Positions 11,510 through 21,390 of a DNA stretch of 61,882 nt are shown piece after piece. The stretch's first letter is position 1; each line of letters opens with the position of its first letter. Under the pieces are notes generated by a model, which was not told where the DNA came from, made no database searches, and worked only from the letters and a program-made list of their open reading frames with translations. Position numbers and translations under genes: made by a program. Origin of the DNA: Alphaproteobacteria bacterium (GTDB taxonomy: Bacteria; Pseudomonadota; Alphaproteobacteria; TMED109); contig JAQWLZ010000001.1 in the NCBI GenBank assembly GCA_029247025.1, positions 1-61,882 of the forward strand, written 5' to 3'.

Positions 11510-12702
11510 GTGAATTAGAAATAAAACAAAACAATACAATTGAAGTTAAATCAAAAACATTAGTTAAAGAAAAACTACAAATTCCTTATGCTGTACTTTG
11601 TGAACTTACCCATAGATGTCCTCTATCATGTCCTTACTGCTCAAATCCGGTTGAACTTGAAATGAAATCAAAAGAAATTGATACGGAAACATGGAAAAGA
11701 GCACTTAGTGAAGCTGTGAAAATTGGTATATTGCAAGCACATTTTTCAGGTGGAGAACCTACAGCTCGTAAAGATTTGGAAGAGTTAATACAGCACGCTT
11801 GTTCTATAGGACTATACACAAACTTAATAACTTCTGGTGTATTAATTACTGAAGAAAGATTAAAAAAATTCTATGACGCTGGACTAGATCATGTGCAAGT
11901 ATCAATTCAAGATACTGACCCTGAAAATTCTGAAAAGATTGCTGGATACAAAGGACACGCTAAGAAGTTACATACTTGTGGTCTCATTAGAAAAGTAGGA
12001 TTACCTCTTACAGTAAATGCTGTTATGCATAGGCAAAATCTGCATAATTTAAAAAGTATGATTGATTTAGCTGTAGAACTTGATGCAGAGAGACTTGAAG
12101 TTGCACAAGTTCAATATTATGGATGGGCTTTAAAAAACCAAACTGCCTTCTTACCTACTAAGGAACAATTAGATAATGCAACTGAAATAGTAGAGGAAGC
12201 AAGAGTTAGACTTAAAGGAATTTTAGCAATAGACTATGTAGTTCCAGATTATTATGCAAAAAGACCAAAATCCTGTATGGGTGGTTGGGGAAGACAGTTT
12301 TTAAATATTACACCAGCTGGAAAAGTTTTACCTTGTCATGCTGCTGAGTCTTTGAATTTTTTAGAATTTGATAATATCAAAGATAAACCTCTTTCATGGA
12401 TATGGGAAAATTCAGATGCGTTCAATAGATTTAGAGGAACTTCTTGGATGCCAGAACCTTGTCAATCATGTGATAGAAAAGAAATAGATTGGGGAGGCTG
12501 CAGATGTCAGGCTTTTGCATTAACAGGGAATGAAAATGCTACTGATCCTACTTGTGAATTTTCTCCTTATAGGAATGTTTTAGATGAACCGTTGTCTAAT
12601 GTGGGAAAAGAAGAAATACCAGAATTTATTTATAGAAAAATTAATGTAAGAAAACCTTTGAACGGTATTGGTCATAATTCTAATAAATCACCAAAATCCT
12701 AA
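11506..12702 (+). CDS. pqqE: Radical-SAM PqqA peptide cyclase PqqE
   Basis: Forms the carbon-carbon bond between Glu15 and Tyr19 of PqqA using SAM and a 4Fe-4S cluster. At 398 residues the radical-SAM motif THRCPLSCPYC gives Cys38, Cys42 and Cys45. The C-terminal SPASM domain has its cysteines in KSCMGGWG, VLPCHAAE, EPCQSCDRK, GGCRCQAF and PTCEFS, which bind the auxiliary clusters. The last about 35 residues (INVRKPLNGIGHNSNKSPKS) form a polar tail. It ends the pqq operon. No pqqF or pqqG protease follows; the next gene is convergent. Confidence 0.97.
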   Translation: MSELEIKQNNTIEVKSKTLVKEKLQIPYAVLCELTHRCPLSCPYCSNPVELEMKSKEIDTETWKRALSEAVKIGILQAHFSGGEPTARKDLEELIQHACSIGLYTNLITSGVLITEERLKKFYDAGLDHVQVSIQDTDPENSEKIAGYKGHAKKLHTCGLIRKVGLPLTVNAVMHRQNLHNLKSMIDLAVELDAERLEVAQVQYYGWALKNQTAFLPTKEQLDNATEIVEEARVRLKGILAIDYVVPDYYAKRPKSCMGGWGRQFLNITPAGKVLPCHAAESLNFLEFDNIKDKPLSWIWENSDAFNRFRGTSWMPEPCQSCDRKEIDWGGCRCQAFALTGNENATDPTCEFSPYRNVLDEPLSNVGKEEIPEFIYRKINVRKPLNGIGHNSNKSPKS

Positions 12703-12712
12703 ACTATATTAT

Positions 12713-13744
12713 TTAATTAGATTTAGGGACTTCAAATATTTGTCCAGGGTAAATTAAATCAGGATTATCTATTTTATTTTGATTAGCCTTAAATATTAAG
12801 GTATAAAGAATTCCTTTTCCGTAAAAACGTCTTGATATTCTCCATAAACTATTGCCTGGCTGGACCAATATTGCATTATCCGATATATCAACTTTAGTAA
12901 GATCAGATTGTCTTATAGGTGTTTCTAAGCTTGCTATTACTTTTTCATCCTGAATTTCATTAAACCTCAGAATATAATCACCTGGTTTTACAGGTTTATC
13001 TAAAATAATATTCCAAAAACCATCCTCATCAGCATATGCAGTGCCAACTAAATTCTTTCCAATATATATATCAATTTTAGAGCCAGGTTTAGCTTTACCA
13101 GATAAATTAAGACTGCCTTTATCCGAATAGGACAATGAGTCAAATGATAAGTTATTAGCTTGATTACTATTGGATGCTCCTTGTAAAACTTTTTTTATTG
13201 TTCCATCGGGTTTGTTTACTGTTACAATTACATCATTAGCTGTACTGCTTCCAGCCACAATATTTTGATTTTCTGGAACTATTATTGAAACAGAATCTAT
13301 AGATTTTTTCCCTTCAGAAACTAAGTTTAAATCATAAGCTCCCGGTACTAATTTTTCATCAGGCATAAATACAAATTCTCCAAATTGATTAGTAGTGACT
13401 TCTCCTAATAATTGGTCTCCATTATAAATTTGTACTAATTGGTTTTTACCAGCTCTGCCTGCAATTATTAATTGCCCTTCTTTATCCACATTTACAACAT
13501 CAAATGTTGGTTCTAAAGATGAAGATATAATTTCAGGTTTAATATTATCTTCCTTAATTACATCATCATCACTTAAATTTGGATCTACCTCATAGTGCAA
13601 TTTTTCCTCAAACGGTTCTACTTCAACTTTAGTAGGATCTAAAGGAACATATTTTATAACTAAAAGTAAAAATATAATAGCAGCTGTAATTAAACCTCCA
13701 CCAATTAAATATTGTTTTGTATTTTCACCAAAGATCATTTTCAT
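12713..13744 (-). CDS. Membrane-anchored LysM / Ig-like domain protein
   Basis: A 343-residue protein with one transmembrane segment at about 10-30 and a periplasmic body. Residues about 50-285 hold two Ig-like or bacterial Ig-type units (AGRAGKNQLVQIYNGDQLLGEV and SGKAKPGSKIDIYIGKNLVG). A LysM peptidoglycan-binding domain lies at about 290-340, with VQPGNSLWRISRRFYG and YPGQIFEVP. This layout is common in alphaproteobacteria beside a LOG-family gene, exactly as found here. It probably binds cell-wall glycan; no enzymatic residues are seen. It is divergent from the LOG gene and convergent with pqqE. Confidence 0.88.
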   Translation of the reverse strand: MKMIFGENTKQYLIGGGLITAAIIFLLLVIKYVPLDPTKVEVEPFEEKLHYEVDPNLSDDDVIKEDNIKPEIISSSLEPTFDVVNVDKEGQLIIAGRAGKNQLVQIYNGDQLLGEVTTNQFGEFVFMPDEKLVPGAYDLNLVSEGKKSIDSVSIIVPENQNIVAGSSTANDVIVTVNKPDGTIKKVLQGASNSNQANNLSFDSLSYSDKGSLNLSGKAKPGSKIDIYIGKNLVGTAYADEDGFWNIILDKPVKPGDYILRFNEIQDEKVIASLETPIRQSDLTKVDISDNAILVQPGNSLWRISRRFYGKGILYTLIFKANQNKIDNPDLIYPGQIFEVPKSN

Positions 13745-13819
13745 TTATTCTATCCCGAGGTATATATATTTTTTATATTAGATAAATATATATATAAAAT
13801 ATAGAAAAAATTAAACATT

Positions 13820-14380
13820 ATGAAAAAGATAAAAAAAAATAAAACTATTGCTATATTTTGTGGCTCTAAAATAGGTGAAAGAGATATTTATGAAAAAGAA
13901 GTAACTACTATGGCAACTCTGCTATCTAATAATGGTTTTAAAGTAATTTATGGTGGCGGTAAAATTGGTTTAATGGGAGTATTATATAAAATATACACTA
14001 ATTTAAATGCTAAAATTTTTGGAATTATTCCTAAGTTTCTAAATAAGCCTGAAATACGACAAAAAAACCTTAAAACATTGCAAGTAGTTAATTCTTTGCA
14101 TCAACGAAAAATTTTAATGATTAAAAAAGCAGATTTTTTTATAATTTTACCAGGAGGTTTTGGGACATTAGATGAATTATTTGAAATTTTAACCTTAAAT
14201 CAACTAAATTTATATAATAAACCCGTAATTATATTTAATATTAGTAATTATTGGAAAAACCTAAAACTTTTGATAAAAACAATGCATAATGAAGGATTTT
14301 TATATAAACAAGATATAGATAATATAATTTGGGTAAATAATAACAAAAAATTAATAACCATATTAAACTCATTAAGTTGA
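13820..14380 (+). CDS. LOG-family protein (TIGR00730)
   Basis: A 186-residue Rossmann-like protein related to lonely-guy phosphoribohydrolases, which cleave nucleoside 5'-monophosphates to base plus ribose-5-phosphate. The two signature stretches are VIYGGGKIGLMG near residue 44 and PGGFGTLDELFEILT near residue 111; the glutamate is the catalytic one in the family. In bacteria without cytokinin signalling the substrate is more likely AMP or a related nucleotide, but this is not proven. It is divergent from the LysM protein. Confidence 0.9.
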   Translation: MKKIKKNKTIAIFCGSKIGERDIYEKEVTTMATLLSNNGFKVIYGGGKIGLMGVLYKIYTNLNAKIFGIIPKFLNKPEIRQKNLKTLQVVNSLHQRKILMIKKADFFIILPGGFGTLDELFEILTLNQLNLYNKPVIIFNISNYWKNLKLLIKTMHNEGFLYKQDIDNIIWVNNNKKLITILNSLS

Positions 14381-14439
14381 ATTTTTAATTTAATATATAA
14401 AAAAATTATAGAAATACATAAGAATATTAAGGGGAAGAA

Positions 14440-15654
14440 ATGAAAAAAATTAATGTTAGCACGCCTGTTGTTGAAATAGATGGTGATGAAATGACAAGAA
14501 TAATATGGGAACTAATTAGGGAAAAATTAATTAAACCCTATTTAGATATAGAAACTTTATATTATGATTTAAGTATAGAAAATAGAGATAAGACATCTGA
14601 CCAAGTAACGATTGATTCTGCGAATGCAATAAAAAAATATGGTGTAGGTGTTAAATGCGCTACTATAACTCCAGATGAGCAACGAGTAGAAGAATTTAAT
14701 TTAAAAAAAATGTGGCGTTCTCCTAATGGTACTATTAGAAACATTTTAGGTGGGACAGTATTTAGGCAACCAATTATATGTAAAAATATACCTAGATATG
14801 TTCCGGGCTGGACTAAACCAATAGTTATAGGTAGACATGCATATGGTGATCAATATAGAGCGACTGATTTTCTAATTCCTGGTGCAGGCAAACTAATCAT
14901 GAAATTTATTCCTGAAGATGGAAGTGAAGAAATTGAGCATGAAGTAAACCAATATGATAGTCCAGGTATTGCGATGGGAATGTATAATTTAGATGAGTCT
15001 ATAAGAGGATTTGCTAGAGCTTGTTTTAATTATGGTTTAAATCTGAATTGGCCAGTATATCTTTCTACAAAAAATACAATTTTAAAAGCATATGATGGTA
15101 GATTTAAAGATATTTTTCAGGAGATTTTTGATACAGAATTTCAACATAAATTTGTTGAAAAAAATATAACATACGAACATAGATTAATTGACGATATGGT
15201 AGCTGCTGCAATGAAATGGGTAGGCGGTTTTGTCTGGGCATGTAAGAATTATGATGGAGATGTTCAATCTGATGTAGTAGCTCAAGGATTTGGCTCACTC
15301 GGTCTAATGACATCTGTTCTAATGACACCTGATGGTAAGACTATTGAGTCTGAAGCAGCTCACGGGACTGTTACAAGACATTATAGAGCCTATGAAAAAG
15401 GAGAAGCTACATCTACTAACCCAATTGCTTCAATATTCGCGTGGACAAGAGGGTTATGGTATAGAGGCCAATTTGATAAAAATATTGAATTGCAAAGTTT
15501 TTCAAAAGAATTAGAAATGGTATGCATTAATACTATTGAAAGTGGTGCAATGACAAAAGATTTAGCTTTACTAGTAGGAAATAATCAAAGCTGGATGGAA
15601 ACTATAGAGTTTTTAGCAGAACTAGAGAAAAACCTTAAAAAAGCAATTAATTAA
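14440..15654 (+). CDS. icd: NADP-dependent isocitrate dehydrogenase
   Basis: TCA-cycle enzyme converting isocitrate to 2-oxoglutarate, CO2 and NADPH. At 404 residues it is of the eukaryote-like homodimeric type (subfamily II), as in many alphaproteobacteria. Marks are the N-terminal [16 protein letters not shown], the substrate loop [30 protein letters not shown], and the NADP-binding [15 protein letters not shown] near residue 307. A good Shine-Dalgarno, AAGGGGAAG, precedes the ATG. It stands alone and is convergent with alaS, whose stop lies 5 bases away. Confidence 0.97.
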   Translation: MKKINVSTPVVEIDGDEMTRIIWELIREKLIKPYLDIETLYYDLSIENRDKTSDQVTIDSANAIKKYGVGVKCATITPDEQRVEEFNLKKMWRSPNGTIRNILGGTVFRQPIICKNIPRYVPGWTKPIVIGRHAYGDQYRATDFLIPGAGKLIMKFIPEDGSEEIEHEVNQYDSPGIAMGMYNLDESIRGFARACFNYGLNLNWPVYLSTKNTILKAYDGRFKDIFQEIFDTEFQHKFVEKNITYEHRLIDDMVAAAMKWVGGFVWACKNYDGDVQSDVVAQGFGSLGLMTSVLMTPDGKTIESEAAHGTVTRHYRAYEKGEATSTNPIASIFAWTRGLWYRGQFDKNIELQSFSKELEMVCINTIESGAMTKDLALLVGNNQSWMETIEFLAELEKNLKKAIN

Positions 15655-15659
15655 TTATT

Positions 15660-18302
15660 TTATATAGATTTTATTAAATTTATAATTTTATTTATTGCTT
15701 CTTCTGTATTTTGAAAATCAGGGCCTCCACCTTGGGCCATATCTGCTCTTCCACCGCCTCCTTTACCACCTAAAATCTCTACAGCTGCCTTTGTAAAATC
15801 TATTGCATTGTACTTATTTGAAATATCCTCTGTTACTCCTACAACTATTGACGCTTTTTTATCCATAGTACTAATAATAATAACTATTCCAGATACAATA
15901 TCTTTTTTTAATTGATCTACTAAACCTTTTAATTCTTTAGGAGGCATTGTATCTATAATTTTACTTATAACTTTTACATCGTTAATTACAACATTCTCAT
16001 TGCTTACACCTGACAACTTTGTGGAATTAACTTTTTTATTTAAATCAATTATTTGTTTTTCTAGTATCTTTCTATCTGAAATCAAAGAACTTACTCTATC
16101 TGTTAATTTTTCACTAGAAACTCTCATTTCAGAGGAAATTTCACTAATTACATTAGTATAATTTTGAAACACTTCAAGTGCAGCCTTTCCAGCAACTGCC
16201 TCTATTCTTCTAATACCTGAGCCTAAGGCAGATTCAGATAATATTTTAAATAAACCTATATCACCAGTTCTACTAACATGAGTACCTCCACAAAGTTCAA
16301 TAGAATATTTATCTTTATCATTATTCTCCATTTTAACTACTCTTACTTTTTCACCATATTTCTCACCAAATAGAGCTAAAGCTCCCATCTGCTGTGCATC
16401 ATCTATTGTCATAATGTCTGTTAAAACTTCATAATTGCCTCTTATTTTATTATTAATTTCTCTCTCTATTAGTTCTATGTCTTTATTACTAATTTGTTTA
16501 TTATGACTAATATCAAATCTTAATTTATCTGGAGCTACTAAACTTCCTTTTTGGCTAATATGTTCTCCTAAATGCCTCCTTAAGGCTTCATGAAGTAAAT
16601 GTGTAGCACTATGATGAATTTTTAAAGAATTTCTTCTATCTATATCTATATTTAAACTTACATCATCATTAACTTTTAAAACTCCTTTAATCACCTTTAT
16701 AAAATGAATGATTAGGTTTCCAAATTTCTTGGTATCTAGAACAATAGCTTCCCCATTTTTCCATCTTATCGTTCCAGTATCACCAAGCTGTCCACCTGAT
16801 TCAGCATAAAATGGTGACGCAATAGTAATAACATTTGCTTCTTCCCCTGTTTTAGCCTTATCTTCTTGCTTATTATTAATGACTATATTACTCACTTTAG
16901 AATTAGTATGGGTATTTTCGTACCCTACAAATTTTACCTCTTCTTCTCTTTCATTAATAGCAATCCAAGTTAAATCAGTTTCTTTATCACCTGTTCCACT
17001 CCAGGCTTGCCTAGCATTTTCTCTTTGTTTATTCATACTTTCTTCAAAACCTTTAAAATCTAACTCTCGCCCTTGCCCTCTCAAAATATCTGCTGTTAAA
17101 TCAACTGGAAAACCATAGGTGTCATACAATTTAAATGCCACATGTCCAGGTAAATGTTCTGTATTATTTAATTTTTGAATAGATTGATCCAGTAAACCTA
17201 AACCTCGCTCTAGAGTTTCTCTAAATTTAATTTCCTCTTCCTTAATAGTATTTTCTATTAATAATTTTCCACGATTTAACTCCGTGAAAGATTCTCCCAT
17301 TTGATTTTTTAAACTATCTACTAAACGATACATATGAGGATCCTTGACACCTAATTTATGTACATGTCTCATTGCCCTCCTCATAATTCTTCTTAAAACA
17401 TAACCTCTTCCTTCATTAGATGGCAAAACTCCATCCGCTATTAAAAATGCTGATGCTCTCAAATGGTCTACAATAACTCTATGTGAAATTAGATTATCTT
17501 TATTATTTTCAACGCCTGCATAATCTATAGATGTATTTATTAATTCTTCAAACAGATCAATTTCATAATTATTATGAACGCCTTGTAAAACAGCTGCCAT
17601 TCTCTCTAAACCCATTCCAGTATCAATAGATGGTTTAGGTAAATCGTTTCTCTTTCCATCTTTTAACATCTCATACTGCATAAAGACTAAATTCCAAATT
17701 TCTATAAAACGGTCCCCATCTTGATCTTTACTTCCAGGAATGCCTCCTTGAATTTTAGATCCATGATCATAAAATATTTCTGAACATGGACCACATGGAC
17801 CAGTGTCTCCCATAGACCAAAAATTATCTGATGTACCAATTTTTACAATTCTACTTTGAGGTAAACCAGAAATTTTCTTCCATAAATTATTTGCTTCCTC
17901 ATCTTCTGAATAAACAGTTACTAATAATTTTTTTGGGTCCAAGCCATATATTTTAGTTACTAGATTCCATGCGTGTTCAATTGCTATATCTTTAAAATAA
18001 TCACCAAAACTAAAATTTCCTAACATCTCAAAAAAAGTATGATGACGCGCAGTATACCCAACATTTTCTAAGTCATTGTGTTTTCCACCAGCCCTTAAGC
18101 ATTTCTGAGAAGTTGTTGCCTTCTTAAATTTACTATTCTCTTTACCAGTAAAAATATTTTTAAATTGAACCATACCAGCATTTGTAAATAACAATGTTGG
18201 GTCATCTTGAGGAATTAAAGGCGAAGAAGGAATCTCTTTATGATTATTTAATTTAAAATAATCTAAAAAAGCTCTTCTAATTTCTTTAGTTGAATTAGTC
18301 AA
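15660..18302 (-). CDS. alaS: Alanine-tRNA ligase
   Basis: Charges tRNA-Ala and edits mischarged Ser/Gly. At 880 residues it is full length. The class-II catalytic domain opens with IRRAFLDYFKLNNHKEIPSS. The editing domain carries the zinc and water ligands HHSATHLLHEAL near 563 and the CGGTHVSRTGDIG cysteine and histidine near 665. The C-Ala domain ends with LGGKGGGGRADMAQGGG. alaS next to recA is a common alphaproteobacterial order. The gene starts 84 bases after the recA stop, on the same strand. Confidence 0.98.
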   Translation of the reverse strand: MTNSTKEIRRAFLDYFKLNNHKEIPSSPLIPQDDPTLLFTNAGMVQFKNIFTGKENSKFKKATTSQKCLRAGGKHNDLENVGYTARHHTFFEMLGNFSFGDYFKDIAIEHAWNLVTKIYGLDPKKLLVTVYSEDEEANNLWKKISGLPQSRIVKIGTSDNFWSMGDTGPCGPCSEIFYDHGSKIQGGIPGSKDQDGDRFIEIWNLVFMQYEMLKDGKRNDLPKPSIDTGMGLERMAAVLQGVHNNYEIDLFEELINTSIDYAGVENNKDNLISHRVIVDHLRASAFLIADGVLPSNEGRGYVLRRIMRRAMRHVHKLGVKDPHMYRLVDSLKNQMGESFTELNRGKLLIENTIKEEEIKFRETLERGLGLLDQSIQKLNNTEHLPGHVAFKLYDTYGFPVDLTADILRGQGRELDFKGFEESMNKQRENARQAWSGTGDKETDLTWIAINEREEEVKFVGYENTHTNSKVSNIVINNKQEDKAKTGEEANVITIASPFYAESGGQLGDTGTIRWKNGEAIVLDTKKFGNLIIHFIKVIKGVLKVNDDVSLNIDIDRRNSLKIHHSATHLLHEALRRHLGEHISQKGSLVAPDKLRFDISHNKQISNKDIELIEREINNKIRGNYEVLTDIMTIDDAQQMGALALFGEKYGEKVRVVKMENNDKDKYSIELCGGTHVSRTGDIGLFKILSESALGSGIRRIEAVAGKAALEVFQNYTNVISEISSEMRVSSEKLTDRVSSLISDRKILEKQIIDLNKKVNSTKLSGVSNENVVINDVKVISKIIDTMPPKELKGLVDQLKKDIVSGIVIIISTMDKKASIVVGVTEDISNKYNAIDFTKAAVEILGGKGGGGRADMAQGGGPDFQNTEEAINKIINLIKSI

Positions 18303-18386
18303 TTCATCCCTCCTAAAACCATCTTAACATTTTATTATTTAATGTTAATAGATTGTTTTAAAAGGGATAGAATAATAAGTCTATAT

Positions 18387-19487
18387 TTATTCTAAGCTTT
18401 TTGCTTTTTTATCGGACCCATTATCCTCTAATGAGTCAGATTCTTCTAGTTCTTTAGATAATCCTAAACTATTTTTAATTTCTAATGCTATACTTTCTGC
18501 TACATCTGGATGATCTTCTAAATATTGCTTAACATTTTCACGTCCTTGCCCAATTCTTTCATCCTTATATGAGTACCATGAGCCAGCCTTCTCTACCACC
18601 TCTGCTTTTACCCCAAGATCTACTAATTCTCCATTATAACTAATACCTTTACCATACATTATATCGAATTCTACAACCTTAAAAGGCGGAGCAACCTTAT
18701 TTTTTACTACCTTAACTCTCGTTTGATTTCCTACCACTTCATCTCTTTCCTTTATTTGACCTATTCTTCTAATATCCATTCTGACTGAAGAGTAAAATTT
18801 TAAAGCATTTCCTCCTGTGGTAGTTTCAGGACTTCCAAACATTACACCTATTTTCATTCTAATTTGATTAATAAATATTATTGTTGTATTTGACTTAGCT
18901 ATTGTTGAAGTTAGCTTTCTAAGTGCTTGACTCATTAATCTAGCTTGTAAACCAACATGATGGTCTCCCATTTCACCTTCTAATTCAGCTCTAGGAACCA
19001 AAGCTGCAACTGAATCAATAACTATTAAATCTACAGCTCCCGACCTAACCAAAGTATCAGCAATTTCTAATGCCTGTTCTCCAGCATCCGGCTGACTAAT
19101 TAATAAATTTTCAACATTTACTCCTAATTTTTTTGCATATACTGGGTCTAAAGCATGCTCTGCATCTATAAATGCACATACACCACCTTCTTTTTGTGCT
19201 TGTGCAACGGCATGTAAAGTCAAAGTTGTTTTTCCAGAGCTTTCAGGGCCATAAATTTCTATGATTCTTCCTCTTGGTAAGCCACCTATACCTAAAGCTA
19301 TATCTAAGCCTAGTGAACCTGTAGATATTGCTTCCATTTGAACAACAGAATTTTCTCCCAATTTCATTATGGAACCTTTTCCATAAGCTCTTTCAATTTG
19401 TGATAGAGCAGCTTCTAATGCTTTACTTTTTTCTTTATCTTCCATTTCAACTATCCTTAATTCTGTTTTTTTTTCATTATCAGACAT
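18387..19487 (-). CDS. recA: Recombinase RecA
   Basis: ATP-dependent strand-exchange protein of homologous recombination and co-protease for LexA self-cleavage. At 366 residues it has the Walker A motif GPESSGKTT at 80-88, Walker [11 protein letters not shown], the L1/L2 DNA-binding loops (around [20 protein letters not shown] and [13 protein letters not shown]), and an acidic C-terminal tail. An alphaproteobacterial LexA box and a TTGACA hexamer lie upstream, so SOS control is expected. The leader is about 125 bases. alaS follows on the same strand. Confidence 0.98.
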   Translation of the reverse strand: MSDNEKKTELRIVEMEDKEKSKALEAALSQIERAYGKGSIMKLGENSVVQMEAISTGSLGLDIALGIGGLPRGRIIEIYGPESSGKTTLTLHAVAQAQKEGGVCAFIDAEHALDPVYAKKLGVNVENLLISQPDAGEQALEIADTLVRSGAVDLIVIDSVAALVPRAELEGEMGDHHVGLQARLMSQALRKLTSTIAKSNTTIIFINQIRMKIGVMFGSPETTTGGNALKFYSSVRMDIRRIGQIKERDEVVGNQTRVKVVKNKVAPPFKVVEFDIMYGKGISYNGELVDLGVKAEVVEKAGSWYSYKDERIGQGRENVKQYLEDHPDVAESIALEIKNSLGLSKELEESDSLEDNGSDKKAKSLE

Positions 19488-19587
19488 AACTTTTACTCCT
19501 AATCTTTTTATTCCATTAATATATATTTATAAATAAATATTTTTTTTATTTGCTTATTACAATAATATGATCATGTTTTGTTCTTTT

Positions 19588-19616
19588 ATAAAACATAATA
19601 ATATAAGTCTTGTCAA
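19588..19616 (-). promoter_or_regulatory. Predicted recA promoter
   Basis: Reading leftward, TTGACA (19616-19611) is followed after a 19-base spacer by TTATAA (19591-19586), or by TTTATA with an 18-base spacer. The -35 is a perfect sigma-70 hexamer beside the LexA box. The exact -10 and start point cannot be fixed by eye. Confidence 0.5.
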
Positions 19617-19623
19617 ACATTTT

Positions 19624-19638
19624 GTTCTTATTTTGTTC
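19624..19638 (-). promoter_or_regulatory. LexA (SOS) box of recA
   Basis: GTTC-TTATTTT-GTTC is an exact match to the alphaproteobacterial LexA site GTTC-N7-GTTC. It lies between the dksA stop and recA, seven bases before the -35 hexamer TTGACA (plus-strand 19611-19616). LexA bound here would block recA transcription until DNA damage. Confidence 0.85.
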
Positions 19639-19643
19639 TCTTC

Positions 19644-20087
19644 TTAATCGTCGCGATGAGAACGTTCATATTTTTCATGACGTTCTTGAGCTTGAATAGA
19701 CAACAACGCTATAGGTCTTGCATCTAATCTCTTTAATCCAATAGGTTCTCCGGTTTCTATGCAATAACCATAGGAACCTTCTTTAATCCTTGCTAAAGCA
19801 GCATTTATTTTTGCTAATAATTTTCTCTGCCTATCTCTAGTTCTTAATTCTAACGATCTTTCAGTTTCAGTAGATGCTCTATCAGCAACATCTGCTTCGG
19901 GTGTGTTATTATTCTGCAAGTTTTCACGAGTCTTATCTGAATCAGCCATTACTTCAGATCTCCATTTTTCAAGCTTTAATTTAAAGTATATCAATTGCTC
20001 TTCGCACATAAATGGGTCTTTTTCACTTAATTTATAATTATTAAAAGTAATCTCTTTTTTAGAAATCTTTTTTTTAGAAACTGCCAT
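19644..20087 (-). CDS. dksA: RNA polymerase-binding transcription factor DksA
   Basis: Binds the secondary channel of RNA polymerase and, with ppGpp, adjusts rRNA and amino-acid promoters. At 147 residues the long coiled coil has the tip motif DVADRA near residue 68, matching the DxxDxA that contacts the polymerase active site. The C-terminal globular region (YGYCIETGEPIGLKRLDARP) keeps only one of the four zinc cysteines. This single-cysteine form is common in alphaproteobacteria and works without a classical zinc finger. The basic N-terminus (SKKKISKKE) is also typical. Confidence 0.93.
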   Translation of the reverse strand: MAVSKKKISKKEITFNNYKLSEKDPFMCEEQLIYFKLKLEKWRSEVMADSDKTRENLQNNNTPEADVADRASTETERSLELRTRDRQRKLLAKINAALARIKEGSYGYCIETGEPIGLKRLDARPIALLSIQAQERHEKYERSHRDD

Positions 20088-20175
20088 ATAACTACTTTCA
20101 TATAAATTTTTAAAATTAGTAATTTAGGATTATATTTATACCATAAAAATAATCAACAATACTTTAAAATGATCG

Positions 20176-21390
20176 TTAAAAATATTGTTTTAAATTTATT
20201 TCTACCCAACTATCCTGCCGTAAAATATAAATATTAGAGTTATATTTACCATTCTGATAAATAGAACCTTTAATTCCAAAAGTAAGAGAATCATTTAACC
20301 GTCTTCCGAAATCTAATTGATAGATTTGTCCATCACCATCCAAATCTATAATTGAACCAACTAACATTTGCGTATCATCAGAATCATTTAAAGTAAAGCG
20401 ACCTCCAATAAAAATATCATCTTGAAGAGTGTCACTTGATCTGGATCTTCTGCTATCGTAATTATACTCCATTATGAGGCCAATATCACCGGAATTTCCT
20501 ATTGTCTTATAAAGAGTATGCTCAAAACCTATTACAGATGCAAAATAAGAACCTCTTTTAAATTTTGCGTCTTTTTGTCCAGCCTTAGCTAACCATTCTA
20601 GTTTATATAGTGTTGCGTTAGAAGTTTTTTGAATAGTTCCACCAATTTGTCTTACTCTTTGGTAATTAGGCTGAAACTGGATTTTACTATTAACTAAAGT
20701 AATATCTACAGATGGAGATCTTGCATAACCTAAAAAACTATGCAATGAAAAGTCGTACTCACCGAAACTATTTGACCATCTAATAGCAGCTTCAGGAGTC
20801 CATTGGCTTCCACCTTCATACTTAGTACTCCCTTTTGTGAATTCTGGATCTAATCTTAAACGTCCTTTTTTACCAGGATAAGTTCTTTCACGGAAATAAG
20901 GTAATATAAATAATTCATAATAACCAGTATCTCTAATCAATGTATAATTAACTAACGGCTGTCCTAATTTCGTTTTAAATAATGGATCGTATACTGCATC
21001 AAATTGATTAATAATATCTACTAAGTTTTTTGATTCCGTTACACCCCAAAATATTTGACCTACTCCTATTGATGCTTCCCAGTCATCTCCATACCATGAA
21101 TAAAGGGCTTCACGTATATCGATATGAGATCTATTATTATCTTGGTTATCAAAAAGAAAAAACGGTCTTAATACTAAATTATTTCCTTCAGCCCATTCAG
21201 AATATATTTCTGGTTCAAAAGCTATAGAATAATTATTCTGCTTCTGTCCATCATAAAGAGGCTCTTCAGGAAATAACCAGGAACCAATAGTAATCTCTGC
21301 TTCATATTCTAAAAAAGAAGGTTTTAAATCTGCAAAGCTAATAATCGGAGTTATTATAAAAAATAAGAATGATAAAACCGCTAAAAACAT
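20176..21390 (-). CDS. Putative outer-membrane protein of MMPL export operon
   Basis: A 404-residue protein with a signal peptide (1-20, ending ISFA). The body is rich in alternating aromatic/polar strands such as GSWLFPEEPLYDGQKQNN and SDTLQDDIFIGGRFTLNDSDD. It ends in an aromatic beta-signal-like KQYF preceded by WVEINL, as in outer-membrane beta-barrels. I do not recognise a named family with certainty. Its ATG shares one base with the stop of the LolA-like gene (TAATG), and the MMPL exporter lies just upstream. It is therefore probably the outer-membrane part of one envelope transport system. Porin-like DUF1302-type proteins are the nearest analogy. Confidence 0.75.
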   Translation of the reverse strand: MFLAVLSFLFFIITPIISFADLKPSFLEYEAEITIGSWLFPEEPLYDGQKQNNYSIAFEPEIYSEWAEGNNLVLRPFFLFDNQDNNRSHIDIREALYSWYGDDWEASIGVGQIFWGVTESKNLVDIINQFDAVYDPLFKTKLGQPLVNYTLIRDTGYYELFILPYFRERTYPGKKGRLRLDPEFTKGSTKYEGGSQWTPEAAIRWSNSFGEYDFSLHSFLGYARSPSVDITLVNSKIQFQPNYQRVRQIGGTIQKTSNATLYKLEWLAKAGQKDAKFKRGSYFASVIGFEHTLYKTIGNSGDIGLIMEYNYDSRRSRSSDTLQDDIFIGGRFTLNDSDDTQMLVGSIIDLDGDGQIYQLDFGRRLNDSLTFGIKGSIYQNGKYNSNIYILRQDSWVEINLKQYF

